This document shows positions 50,301-61,624 of a DNA stretch of 64,000 nt, one piece after another; the first letter of the stretch is position 1; each line of letters opens with the position of its first letter. The stretch comes from Progne subis subis (Eukaryota > Chordata > Aves > Passeriformes > Hirundinidae): contig JAKJHU010000615.1 in the NCBI GenBank assembly GCA_022316685.1, positions 62,001 to 126,000 on the forward strand. Reading direction: 5' to 3'. The position numbers and the translations under genes were made by a program. The notes beneath the pieces were generated by a model. The model worked only from the letters and a program-made list of their open reading frames with translations. It searched no databases and was not told where the DNA came from.

Positions 50301-52147
50301 TGATTGCTTATTTTAAGAGAGCATCTAGTATCTGTCAGGTGAAGAGGTTCATTAAGGATTTCAGGTTAAATTCCAGTGCTTTTGGTGATGCATGATAGTG
50401 AGATAGGTGTGTTGGTTAGAGCAGTAGAACTGGGAATTGTATGTACCTTTATCAGAGTGGAAATCAGACTTTGAAAACAAGTATCTCGAGCAGATAGTAA
50501 GAACTTTCTATGTGATTGTCAATGGGGTTTTGATATGCACAATATCTATACAAAAAAAAGAAAACTTCGTGCACATATGTAATTTGTACAAGTGACCTAT
50601 ATGTATGATTGTTCAGTAACACATAATTGAGTACATATCCTAAGGAATAACCAAATCTCTTTTCACTGGGGGAAAAACCCCAAGCACATTAAATAGACAA
50701 AGCATACTAAGTTTTGTCTCAGAGCTGAACTAGTTCTTGTCCTTTTTGCTCCATGATAGCATCCACATGCGTGTAAGGATTTACAGCTTTGAAACTGGTC
50801 ACTCTTTAGGTAAATTTATCAAGAAGACATTTCATGACCGTGTTTCTTCAGGACAGTTCAGTTACATTGTGAGCCTTACAACTGAACTGGCCATTCACAG
50901 GCACAGCAGCAAATATTTTGTTTAAAGAGGCAGCTGAAGTATTAACAAAATGGAATCTCTTTCTATTGAAAGACTTTGTTGCTGCTGTATTACATATTGA
51001 CTTACCTTTGGGTCATAAGTTGTATGCAAAAATCACTATGGAGAGAAATGAAAGCTGAATTTGTGCTCCTTGGTCTGATGTTTACAGTAGAAATATTTCT
51101 CAACCTCAAACGTGAAGCCTCTCATGAGCATGAAGAACAATTGATGCATTCAGTCAAACCTGGAGAATGTAGATACTTGTGTTGTTACAGCTCGATGAAT
51201 AGTGTTATGGAATAGAGGGAAATACAAACATTTACCTTTTGCATGGTAACAACCCTAGCTATAGTATATACAAAAAGGGAGGGAAAAAGATGCAGCTTGT
51301 CTCACTCTGATGATGAAGGTTCAGGATTTTGAGATTACATGGCAGAATGGCAAATCACTTTTAAATAAAACACTACATATTCATTCCTCTCTAGGAAACT
51401 TTTACACCCTTCAGTGAGGGAAGTAATTTGGCCTGTAGTATATAAAAAGATACCTTGTTCTGTTCTCTTTGAAAGAGCTCTTATGCTCATTGTTTGAGGC
51501 CAGGATGTGTCCTTTCCACTGAAAATAAGTATTTACTTGATAGTAAGTTTGACAAGGTTAGGCTCGTGCTAATAGTTTTACATATTTGTCGTAATGAGAA
51601 TAACAACTTGGCTGAAGAACATGAGATTTTAGAGTCCTAGGCCTTAGAAAATGGTTTTGTTTTCCCCCTATCCTGCACCCTGTACATCACTGCATGTATG
51701 AGAACTTTGGGGAGTTCTCAGTGATCTCCGATCATACCTCTGCCTTGGCAATGGTCTCTGTCCCCAGCATTGGTAACCTATACCTGGAGAAAGGAGCCTG
51801 AGAGCAGAAAGGGAGCTCTACAGCAGGCTTCTCACAGGCACAATTTCAATAATTGTCCACCTTGCTGCTGAGGTGTGCCTGGATATTTTATGTGGCTGGT
51901 AGAGTCCTCCATTCTGGTGTTCTCCATTTCTCCTGCTGGGGGACATCTGGGCAAAACTGTTCTTTGCCCTGGGAGGTGCTCCCTGCCTTAGACAGCAGAA
52001 ACACCCAGGGCTGTTCCACGGCCCGTGAGATGGGGACTTGCAGAACAGAGGCAATCTTCAGCACAAATCTGTTGGAAGTATCAAATGACAGCACAGCAAA
52101 AATGAGTGTTGTAAACACAGTGCGCATTTGAGCTTTTCCCAGAGGTA

Positions 52148-52255
52148 GCTGCGTGCGTTGGAACAATATCCCACGCGCATCCTCTGCGGCACGGTTTGCG
52201 CAACGGGACCCGCGGTTTGCAGGTGACCGATCCCTTACTCACCTGCGCTGTGACA
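52148..52255. promoter_or_regulatory. Short CpG-dense cluster
   Basis: About 12 CpG in some 105 bases (GCTGCGTGCGTTGG, CCCACGCGCATCC, TTTGCGCAACGGGACCCGCG, GTGACCGATCCC), while flanks are almost CpG-free. It contains an E-box CACCTG and a TTGCGCAA palindrome that fits a C/EBP-type site. It is a candidate unmethylated regulatory element or a young GC-rich insertion. Confidence 0.4.
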
Positions 52256-52744
52256 AAGGTGCTGTGTGTGCTTTTAGGTTGTGCAATGCAGGTACAAAAC
52301 CTTGTGACTCAAGCACGGAGTTGAAAAGGAGGAAAGTGAGTTAGGAGCATCTGCCAGATGATAACTGCTTGTATGTGCCTATTGGAAAAGACTTCCCCTT
52401 GTCTCCAGAAGCCACCTGGGGCTGATCCACTCTGCTTTAAAATCTATGCTAAGTGTTTCTGAGACAGATTTGTACTGAGCACTAAACTTCTTCTCTTGGA
52501 ATTGAAAACCACTCTTTAAAATTTGTGTGAGGAATCTTCCTGTGTGCAAACCCAGGCATGCAAATCCACGAGCAGCACTGGTGAGAACCCAGGGGCAGGT
52601 TGGACGCTCAGCCCCTCGAAATGCACATGTGACCCATGCCCTGTCCTGCACAGTGCGGGGAAAGGACCCTTCTGTTCCAGCTCGAATGGTTGTTGAAAGC
52701 AATGGGAAATGTAATGGATAAGGGGCTTGGCACTTGAAAAGAGG

Positions 52745-53140
52745 CCGCCTAATTTGTACACACAATGGCAGTCATCCAAATATTAAGCAAACATGTCAGA
52801 GATAAAATTTGCAAGACGCAAAATGTAAAATTGGAGAAACATATTGGAGAGTGTGGGGAAAAAGGAAAAAAGAAATTCAGACAGGCTAAAAATGTCTGCC
52901 ATAATAATTTATATTCTACTACATTATGACACAATCTATCTTTTTCTAAAAATGCAAAAAAATCATGCAAAATAAATCTGCTGAAGAAATTAATTACTTG
53001 TCAAATTTCAGGTTTGAAACACAAATCATTTGATTACAAAAGAGCACTTCAAGCCACTGATGTATGTTATTTGCTTTGCCTTTACGTAATTTAAGAACCC
53101 AATTGACATGTCTTAATTTGGTATTTTATGAAATTCCCTC
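52745..53140. promoter_or_regulatory. Candidate conserved non-coding element
   Basis: Long repeat-free AT-rich block with retained CpGs (GCAAGACGCAAAATG, CTTTACGTAATTTAAG) and homeodomain/TALE-like words (GAAATTAATTACTTG, CCCAATTGACATGTC). TTGACATGTC contains the ACATGT-type word bound by Iroquois proteins, which would allow feedback by IRX factors; that last point is speculation. Confidence 0.35.
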
Positions 53141-53739
53141 CAGGGCCAAAACCTTTCTTTCCAGATTTCCTCCAAGTACAATTTTTTCTATGGAAAGTTC
53201 TAAGCTCTTGACACAGATTTAACAATAGCAATACAAATATGTTACTATGAGGATCCCATTCCTATTAATTTTTTTCCCTTTTCATCACATTGCAAGCACA
53301 GCAAGAAAACATGAGCCTCTTCATATGGAATTTTAAAGAGGTAAAGATGGAGCCATGTCAGTTGAGATGCTGCTGAGGAGTGAGACACTGGGAAATCTCA
53401 GGGAAGCATGTGCCACAGCTGTTTTAAAAAGGCACTTTAAACCTAAAAATTTTAAGTTTTGATTTTATTCCTCATGTCTTTCCTTTTGATCTGAGCAAAA
53501 AAGGACTAGGTAGGAGCAACAGACAATAATTGTGTGATTTTATGAAAAAATAAAGTGATTTTATTTGTTAGCAGTATCGTGACCGTCACTGGGATATTCT
53601 TAATTATTTGGGCTTTGAAAAATGAGTTCTGGAGCAGTGGGTCTGTCTGAACATAGACAGAAAAAAAAGTCCCCAAAACTGAGAGTAGGAATGAGAGGGA
53701 CTTTTGCCAAGTTACCTGCAGCTGGCTCTGCTTTTGCCT

Positions 53740-53980
53740 TGCTTCATCATTTAACGTGTGTGCACCATCTTACTTAGCTGAAATTAGTATGCGAGAAAAG
53801 ATGCATCAAAGTCAGCAATTAAAGTGACTTCATCTAACTTGTTGAGACAGTCGAGTAGCTGTGTTTGATTTTGCTTAGGAAATCATTAGCACTGTAACAG
53901 AAGGCAGGAAACTTTGATCAAGATGTGATAGATGCAGATCAATATAATGTGTAAAGATTTTATTTTGCTCTGGTATTGAC
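53740..53980. promoter_or_regulatory. Candidate conserved non-coding element
   Basis: Repeat-free block with ATTTAACGTGTGTGC, GTATGCGAGAAAAG, AGCAATTAAAGTGAC, GAGACAGTCGAGTAGC, AGGAAATCATTAGCAC and ACTTTGATCAAGATG. CTTTGATC(A) fits the TCF/LEF core. Evidence is motif content and absence of repeats. Confidence 0.35.
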
Positions 53981-56900
53981 ACCTAGTAAAAGTACTGGCT
54001 TATGGACAGCTCTCTTGGAAACTTTGCAAAATTGTTCAATGCTGGCCTAGTGTTTTACTTGGGAAATGACAAAACCAAAACTCATGTTACAGCTTATATT
54101 ACTTCTTTTTATTTCTGCAAATACTGTTTATCTGTATTTCAAGGGATTATTTATGAGTAGGTACATAACCTGTTCCAGTCAGTGAGGTATTCCAGCAGGG
54201 ATAAACTGACCAGACACACTTGGCATAGGAGGATGGAAACAGCCAAGTTGTGAAACTGGGGGACACAGCATGTGTGAGCTGAGTGGGGTTAGGAGGATCA
54301 GGAACTTCACACACACATACTCTTGCCTTACTAAAGGTCACTGTCTGTCATATCTCCTGGCACAAGGGTGCATGTTTCTCAGCTGTACTTTGTCAGGATT
54401 ACCTGCTTTAATTTAACTTTATTTTCCTAAGTCAATGACTCTGACAGAGCAGATGAGGGAGCAGCCAGTGGGCTCAGTGGAGGTGAGAGGTACAGGCGAA
54501 CCCCTAGGATTCTTTGAGATTATCTGTAAGTAGCCTGTGGGCAATAAGCAGGAATTTTCTTCCTTTCAAGCTGGAGCATCTCTGTGCTGGTCTGGTTTGG
54601 GGTGCAGAGGGTTCAGCCCTGGGTGAATTCTTGTGTTCAGCAGTGTTGAGCCCAGCCACCTGCACGTACCCAGAAGACCCATGTGTCCTCTAGCTCTGCA
54701 CACCCAGCTTTGCTTTCATCCCTTGATGGAGCTGCTTGTGCATGTATTTTGATGAATTTAAAGGGATTCAGCTCTACGTAGCACGGCAGTTGCAGCAATC
54801 CATCACAGAAATGTTGTAGGCTGTGTTTATATCTTCATTTTCCCTTAGCTTTCTCTTTTCTGCTGCCTGAAGCTGTGAGTTGTTTGGAAAGGTCCTACAG
54901 CACTATCTTATTCCTAAAATCACTGGCTGGAGAGCTCATTTGTGTGGTACTCCCATAACAAAATGCTGAAAGTTTGTTCACCTTGAGGGTGAAAAGGGGA
55001 GTTTTCTTTTTGAAATGCACGTTAGAATTTTTAAAATGTTTTAGAAGGGATGGAGGACTTCTGACTACCTTCTCATTTTGTCCTATCTGTATTGCTTTAA
55101 GCTGCTCTCTTTTATCAGGATCCTGTAATGTAGTTTCCCTGGCTCTGCTGGATCTGTACAGTATTTCCTTTGGAAGACAGGCATTTGCAATTCTTTATTT
55201 AACTTAAAGGTACGGTCACGTAAGAGTGTTTAGTGTTCTCAAGGGAAGGAAGCTTAAATGGAGGGTTGATTTATGTGAATAATCAGGTTGGCATGAATAA
55301 TTATGGTATTTAATAGAAGAGAAACTTTAAACACCTTAGCAAATGTGTCACTGTGTGAAGTTATACAGCAGTTTGATGACTTGTTCAGGTCTGAATTTAT
55401 GTTGGACTCGGCTCTGCAGAGCATTGCAAGGGAGTGAAATTCCAGGCTGGCTGTAGTCAGCAGGAATTGAAGATATCAGTGCTTGGCTCAGTAGTACTCA
55501 CAATCTCTTTCTGGATTGAGCCCTTCCCACCATGTGAAGATAATACTATTTACTGAAGTGGATATTGCAGTGATTACTTAACCTTTACTGCACTTTTAGG
55601 ATGAAGATTCTCTCTTTGTCAACTTCTATGAGTTTCTCTGTGTCTTATGATAGATGATGTTCGTTGGACCCCAGCTTTAAGATTTCATTTAAAATACACA
55701 AAACTTTGTAGCCTAGCTGGTTATGGAGAAAACTACAAAATAATTTAAGAATAACAAAGTTAGCATTGGAGACCAGGAAACAAGATCCAGGCTGATTTTA
55801 GTTTTTCAGAATTTTCTGTGGCAGTGATTAAAGACAGGATAGTAGTGTTGACATCAACAGAACCCAGATACTACAATGAGTATTGCTTCATATAGGCAAT
55901 CCATACATCCATACACTTAAAGACTAGCTAGTACCTGTTTTGAAAGCATGCTCAAAGGAGCCAGCAACTTCAATAATCCAGTAAGCCTGACACCTTGGAG
56001 AGGCTAGGGATGGGCTGAATCCCTTTTCCATAGTAACTAAAGGAGGGCTTATATGCACATATACTGCAGCCTTCCAGAGGATATCACAGCTCAGCTATGC
56101 TGTCAGTAGGCTGACACCTGAAGAGGGGATAAGGATGCATCCATACCTGCTACAGGAGGGATGGCAACATGTCCAGTTCTGCAGCCCAGAACAGGAGGGC
56201 TTTCAAAGCACGAGAGGAGAAAACTGTGTTACTCAAAATCCAGGGCTCTTATAATGAATTTACTGGCACTTGAAGTGAGAATAGCCCCATCACTTTAAAT
56301 CTGTGTGTTTTGGCTTTTCAGCCTGAGTAAGATCCAAGTCGCAGATGGAACGAGTTCAAGAATGAAAGAAGACCAGAAGTACATGAATAACACACATGCA
56401 CACAAACCAAGATTTTCTCCTGTTCCTGGTTCACATCTTTGAAGTATTCTACTTTTCCTCCTTTCCTAGAAAAAGCACTGGGGACAGAAAAAGAGCAATA
56501 AAATATTTCCAAATAACCCCTCACAGCTACAAATTATAAATATTTCATATTTTGAGTTATTTCTGTTTCATGTGTTCCCAAATAGCATTTAATTTCTTCC
56601 TCTCTTCCTGCCTCTAGCTTTAATTAAGTCTCATCCCTTGCCTGTCAAACCTTGATGCCCCTTTGTAACAGCTTGCTTCCAGGTGAGTTTTCCTGGGCTA
56701 ATTCAGCCGCTGCTCTGTGTTTTCAGAGATTCGGAGTAAGACTCTCTGTAGCCCAGCTCTGACCAAGTGATTAGCAAGGAATTTCTAATTCATGCTTCTC
56801 CTTGACTCACAAAATTGAGCTGCTACAGAATAAAGCAAATAAGAAGCAAGCCAAATAATTCGGAAGAGGGATCTCAGTTTGTCTTAAGTGTCATCTGCCT

Positions 56901-58379
56901 CATATGTGTTATGAAAATGGTAGGTCTAAATTCCAGCTTTAATGTGCAGACTGCCCACACACTGGGTTTTATTTCTCTGCAAACATCTAATATTTAGCAA
57001 CAGATTCATCCCAAGTGCTGAGCTCATTCCTTGAGCTGGAGCTGCATGTGCTCAGTGTCTCTTCAGCTGGTTGGTGCTGTTGTGGCCTAGGGTCCCTCCA
57101 GCTGCTTTTTCTCTCTCTGGAAAATTTCCGTTCTTGTTTGTGGAGGGACTTTGGATTTCCAGTGCTTTGAATGATGATCCAAATCAATAATCTATAGTCA
57201 TTACATAACATTAATGTAATTATTTATCAGAAGTAATTTAATAAAATGAGTTTTTGCCCTGTATATTCTGCAGTGGAAAGTCAAACTTTTCTAACTAGTA
57301 GCTACTCCCATTCTTGTGTGATCTCCATGGGATGTCTTTGGGGTCAGGTCCTCCACGGTGACAGTGTGTTCTCAGAGGCAGGACAGATGTCACTGCACAT
57401 ATGAAATACAGAGCTTTGAGCTACAGCAAGACAGACACTTCCACAGGGAAAAATTGCTATACATAGAAATAGAGGATTTTGCACTGTAATTTTAATTGTA
57501 CTCCATTTAAAGTCTTTCTGTAATCCCAGGTGGGCAGTCCTGTTTCATGCTGCCTGCACCCAGTCTGCTCACTGCGTTGCAGCACACAGGGGCTGCTCAC
57601 CTCCTCCTTGCTGTCTTACAGACTTATTTAATATATATCAGCCAATTCAGAACTGTTAAAGGAATATCCAGTTTGTGATCTCACAGGTGTGGGGGGCAGG
57701 GGGAGAACATAGAAGGGATGTAAATTGTAGACTAAAATTCCTTTTCTTTTCTGGCTTCATAGGTTTCGATCAGCTGGGATCCAGAAGTGTCCCATGTTCA
57801 GAGCTCATATTGGGCATAGTCTCCTCTTAAAACATTAATGTTACAAGTGGCTCTTGGAAGTAAAAACTGATATGAACAGGCTGACTGGCATCTTCTCCAT
57901 GCTTTGCTTTTTCTTACCTCCACGAGTGTTGCTACATGTAACAGTCTAGTGAAGTGAATGCAGCTTTCACTCAAATTTTTCTCAAATATAATTTTACTTT
58001 GTTTTAGAACTTATTTTCTGAACTGGCCTATCCAGGGTGAAAAAGTATGTAGTTTTGGACCAAAAAGGGAGCAATCTATGATAGGCTGAAGTGAAGGTTT
58101 TTAGAGGTGGTGCTATTTATATGCCTCGCTGTTCTATATTGAGCGTCATGTGCTATGTCCCGTGTTAAGTCTTCTCAGTATTTGTTGTTGAAACCCCCCC
58201 AATATTTTTTCCTGATTAGGAGCTGATGCTCTTCATCACAAGCTCTTTGTATCTCTAATAAAGCTGCTTTCTCCCAGGCAATCTTGAGGCATGCTGGGAC
58301 CTGCAGACGGCTGTGTCCTCTCACTCCAGTGCTGGCCTATGACCTTACAAGTAGGGTCAGGTCAACATGTTACAAAGCT

Positions 58380-58865
58380 TTCCTTGCCATTTATCAAATA
58401 ACAAAGCAAACCAAATTACATAGTTTCTATAGCAGGCCACTACAGTATGTAAACTGCAGAGAGGGCTTACCGCTGCTGGCTCATTCTGAGGTGCCGACAA
58501 CATGAAAGGCCCTTTCGTTTCAGTGCCCAGAGCCCATATTTGCCTATCTCACCTATTACCAGGAAACAAAGGGGCTGCAGAGGTTGAGCAAGCAAATGGA
58601 AAATGAAAATGGAAGAAAAAACTACTGCCTGTCCTCGAAGAAATGTTTGTCTAAAATGTATGCAGACACGTCTCGGGCAGTTTATAGTGCTGAGGGCCCC
58701 TTTCTCTGGCTGAGAGCTGCTCTCCCCCTGCAGTAATAGAGTCAAAGAAAGGTTGAGGCAATGTCTCCTTTAACTGTATAATGTATTTATCCTCCCAACT
58801 TGTCAAATGCTCAATAGCTGTCATGATTAATCAATTGTATTAGTATTTCATCTCAGCCAGTCCCA
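58380..58865. promoter_or_regulatory. Candidate conserved enhancer block
   Basis: About 480 bases of repeat-free sequence with high word complexity and retained CpGs (TTACCGCTGCTGG, GGTGCCGACAAC, CTGTCCTCGAAG, CAGACACGTCTCGGGCAG). It holds a perfect palindrome TGATTAATCA at 58824-58833 followed by ATTG, a double homeodomain/TALE-like site. The CR1 copies begin only after 59384. Of all blocks seen, this one most resembles an ancient enhancer. Confidence 0.42.
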
Positions 58866-59384
58866 GTCATGCTTATCACTACAGATGTATTTCTGAGATG
58901 TGCAGCAGCATTGCCAGTGCTGCTAAAATCAACTTTCCTAGTGAGCAGTGAGAACGTATCATCAGGTGAAATTTGTCATTATTCAGAAAGTCTGCTCAAA
59001 GCTGTGAATGAATTAAGCTATGGAGAGACCTCCCCTTCAAAATGTATCTGCTTCACTGAGAGAAGCTACTGCTCCTGGATGTGGATTTCCATTCCCTGTC
59101 CACTCTCAGGCTTTACTGCCTTTGCTGGTCTGCCAGGGAGCTTAGTCCATGTCAGGTGAGCATGACTGGATGGGCACAGATTTGTCACTTAAACAGTGTA
59201 AACAAGTCTTCTTTATTTTGCCTGAGCTCTATAAAGTGTCCTATTCTCCACAAGGGAAGTGGTCACAGGCATTTGAGGTTGTCATCCTCCTGCTAATGGA
59301 GCTGCATTTGGAAGGAAATGTGTGTTCACAGTCCAGGACTTGGCTGGTTGCTGATTTTGGGAAGGATAAACTTATTTGACAAAT

Positions 59385-59943
59385 GGTGGTAAGGACATGT
59401 GTTCCCCCTCTTGCTCAGCAGTGGTGAGGCCACATCTGCATGATGTGACCTGATGTGGGTACAGAAATACTAGTACAGGAGAAAAGGGGTGTGAGTGAGC
59501 CCAGAAAAAGGCTGAAAGATGATTAAAGGTTTGGAACATTTGTGGTATTAGGAGAGGTTGAGAAGCCTGAGATTTTCCAGTCTTGAGAACACTCAGAGAA
59601 GCCTCATACTTGTGAATAAATACTTGATGGCAGGGGACTAAAGAAGATGGACAGCCAGGATCTTCATGGCCAGTGTCCAGTGAAAAGACTGAGGCAAGGG
59701 ACATAAGACTGAAAGAAGTTTGGTTTAAAAGTAAGATCTATTGTACCATAAGGATGATTGAACAGTGGGGCGAGTTTTCCAGGTAGGTTGTGGAGTCTTC
59801 ACCCTCGGAGATGTTCAGAAGTCCTCTGGACACAGTCCTGCACACCTTTCTTCAGCTCACCCTGCTCAGTCAGGGATGGGACGAGATGAGATGACTTACA
59901 GAGGTCTCTCCCTACTTCATCTTATTCTGGGTTATTCTGTGGT
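59385..59943 (+). mobile_element. CR1 LINE fragment, 3' end, sense (longest copy)
   Basis: About 560 bp in sense orientation: 'gtgaggccacatctgcatga', 'ctgatgtgggtacagaaata', 'gagaggttgagaagcctgag', 'ggttgtggagtcttcaccct', 'ggagatgttcagaagtcctc', 'tggacacagtcctgcacacc', and the worn terminal repeat 'ttattctgggttattctgtg'. It is 5'-truncated and diverged. The 110- and 60-codon frames here are shadows of it. Confidence 0.88.
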
Positions 59944-60832
59944 TTAGTGCCCTACAGTGAGCATGGAACCTCCTCTGAATCTGAATTTCAGTGCTGCTGA
60001 AGAGCTTCCAAGGGTGGAAGGGATGGAATGTACAGGTAGAGGGCAAACTTTGAAAAGGAGCTAATATGTATTGGCATGAGGATATCTGCATACATCCATA
60101 GAGAAACTTTTCCAACTTTACTTTTTTTTTTTTTTGGATTCAGCAAAACAGTTATTTTAATGAAAGGAGCTTATCTAGGCAGAAAGTAAGAAAGAGAAGC
60201 AAGGGATGAGTTGCAGTGGAATGAATGGTGATTGCACAAGAGTTGGCAAATGCAACTATTTTCAAATATAATGGCAATTAAGTGTTCATTGTGAAATTAG
60301 ATCAGCTTTTTAAGAGCTGCAGGGTGAAAAAACACAGCATTCAGCTAATTAGACAAGTAAAAAGATAATGTTAAATTCTTTTCCTTCAAAAAGTATTTGC
60401 ACTACCATGAATTTTTAAAATAGAACTGCCAGAGATGGCAGCGTTATCAAGTGATCTGCCATTAAAGGAATTATAATTCAGGTCTTTTAAATTCCCTATT
60501 GTGGAAATCTTTAAATTAGAATATATCCAAACTGTACAAATCTGTAGTTCTCCTAGAACAATGCTGACACAGTTCTCTGATGTTCATTAAAAAATTTTAT
60601 GCCTTGATTTCTATATAATGGAACATGAAGAAATTTAACTACATTTACTGGGTTTTGTGCCCAATCCAGCTAATTACTAAAGCATCTTCCAAGCTTGTAA
60701 GTAGTTTCAACATGTAAGTAGTTTAATCAAAGTTGGTAAGACTACTGACATGCTTAAATGAACTGAAACTGTAGTGGCCATTATTCATTTTGAGTGCCGT
60801 GAGTCAAAGGCTATCACTCCTAAGAATCTGAG
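59944..60832. other. Unique sequence between two CR1 copies
   Basis: About 890 bases without gene or clear repeat apart from a poly-T at 60122-60135. Most of 60300-60540 looks like a conserved element and is listed separately. Confidence 0.55.
60300..60540. promoter_or_regulatory. Candidate conserved non-coding element
   Basis: Repeat-free AT-rich block with TTCAGCTAATTAGACAAG, GATGGCAGCGTTATCAAGTG, CTGCCATTAAAGGAATTATA and ATTCA. TAATTA, CATTAAA and ATTATAATT are homeodomain-type words packed within 150 bases. Sandwiched between two CR1 insertions that spare it. Confidence 0.35.
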
Positions 60833-61045
60833 TCACAGAATCACAGAATATACTGAGTTGGAATGGATCCACAAGGATCATTGAGTCCAGCTCCTGGCCC
60901 TGGTCAGAACACCCCAAGACTCACATTGTGTGCCTGAGAGCCTTGTCCAAATATTTTTTGAACTCTCTCAGGCTTGGGGCTGTGACCACTGCCCTGCTGT
61001 TCCAGCACCCAACTGCCTCTGAGTGAAGAACTTTTTTCCTAAGTC
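60833..61045 (-). mobile_element. CR1 LINE fragment, 3' end, antisense
   Basis: It starts with the intact reverse terminal repeat TCACAGAATCACAGAATA, then 'gagttggaatggatccacaa', 'ggatcattgagtccagctcc', 'ccttgtccaaatattttttg', 'aacttttttcctaa'. It is about 210 bp. The better-kept terminal repeat suggests a younger copy than the one at 20.03 kb. Confidence 0.9.
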
Positions 61046-61560
61046 AAGAAGTTAAAATCAAATGTATATCAAGTTGAGAATATTAGAACTGACATCAGAT
61101 GAGTTTACTTTTGATAACTTACATCTGTGCATTTAAAACCACATTACCCTTGTATGTGTTTATTGGCAGTTAAAAGGCTTCACACGGAAATGTGAGGTTC
61201 TTGGATAGACCCTAGCAAAAAGGAAGCTTGGTGATCAAGCTCCTTGAAAATTAAAATTAAAAAAAATCCTATTTATCAGAGGAAAATTGTTCTGTACTTT
61301 CAATAGGTACTTTATAGTCTTTCATTAACATAGCAGTTTGACTGTTTGTTTTTTTCTTTTATCCAAGGAATAACATTTTAACATTAAGCACCATAGCACA
61401 AATAACGTCACTGAGTATATACTTCCTTTCTGTTTGGCTTTTAACTTTTTTCTATCTTTCTTTTGTTGCTAAAGCTCTTTGTAATTGAAAGGGTTGGTGC
61501 AGGATTGAGGCATAATTTGAAACAGGCATTTGGTTAGTATTGGAAGTTTGTTGCCTAGGG

Positions 61561-61624
61561 TGTTTTTTTGTTTTGGTTTTTTTTGGGTTTTTTTTTTGGT
61601 TGGTTGGTTTGTTTGTTTGTTTTG
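61561..61624 (+). repeat. T/G-rich low-complexity tract
   Basis: T runs with G interruptions ending in (GGTT)n and (TTTG)n units, similar in style to the tract at 10.5 kb. Confidence 0.9.

Larger units (their letters stand above)
42618..59384. other. Intergenic, no gene and no interspersed repeat seen (16.8 kb)
   Basis: This is the longest stretch of the window without a recognisable transposon. It is AT-rich overall, with GC-richer parts at 46.3-47.5, 49.0-49.4 and 51.8-52.7 kb that carry chance open frames (up to 156 codons). It holds a long poly-T, a poly-G, a CpG cluster and the best-looking candidate regulatory blocks, listed separately. No exon with splice sites and a recognisable product was found. 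Confidence 0.55.
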
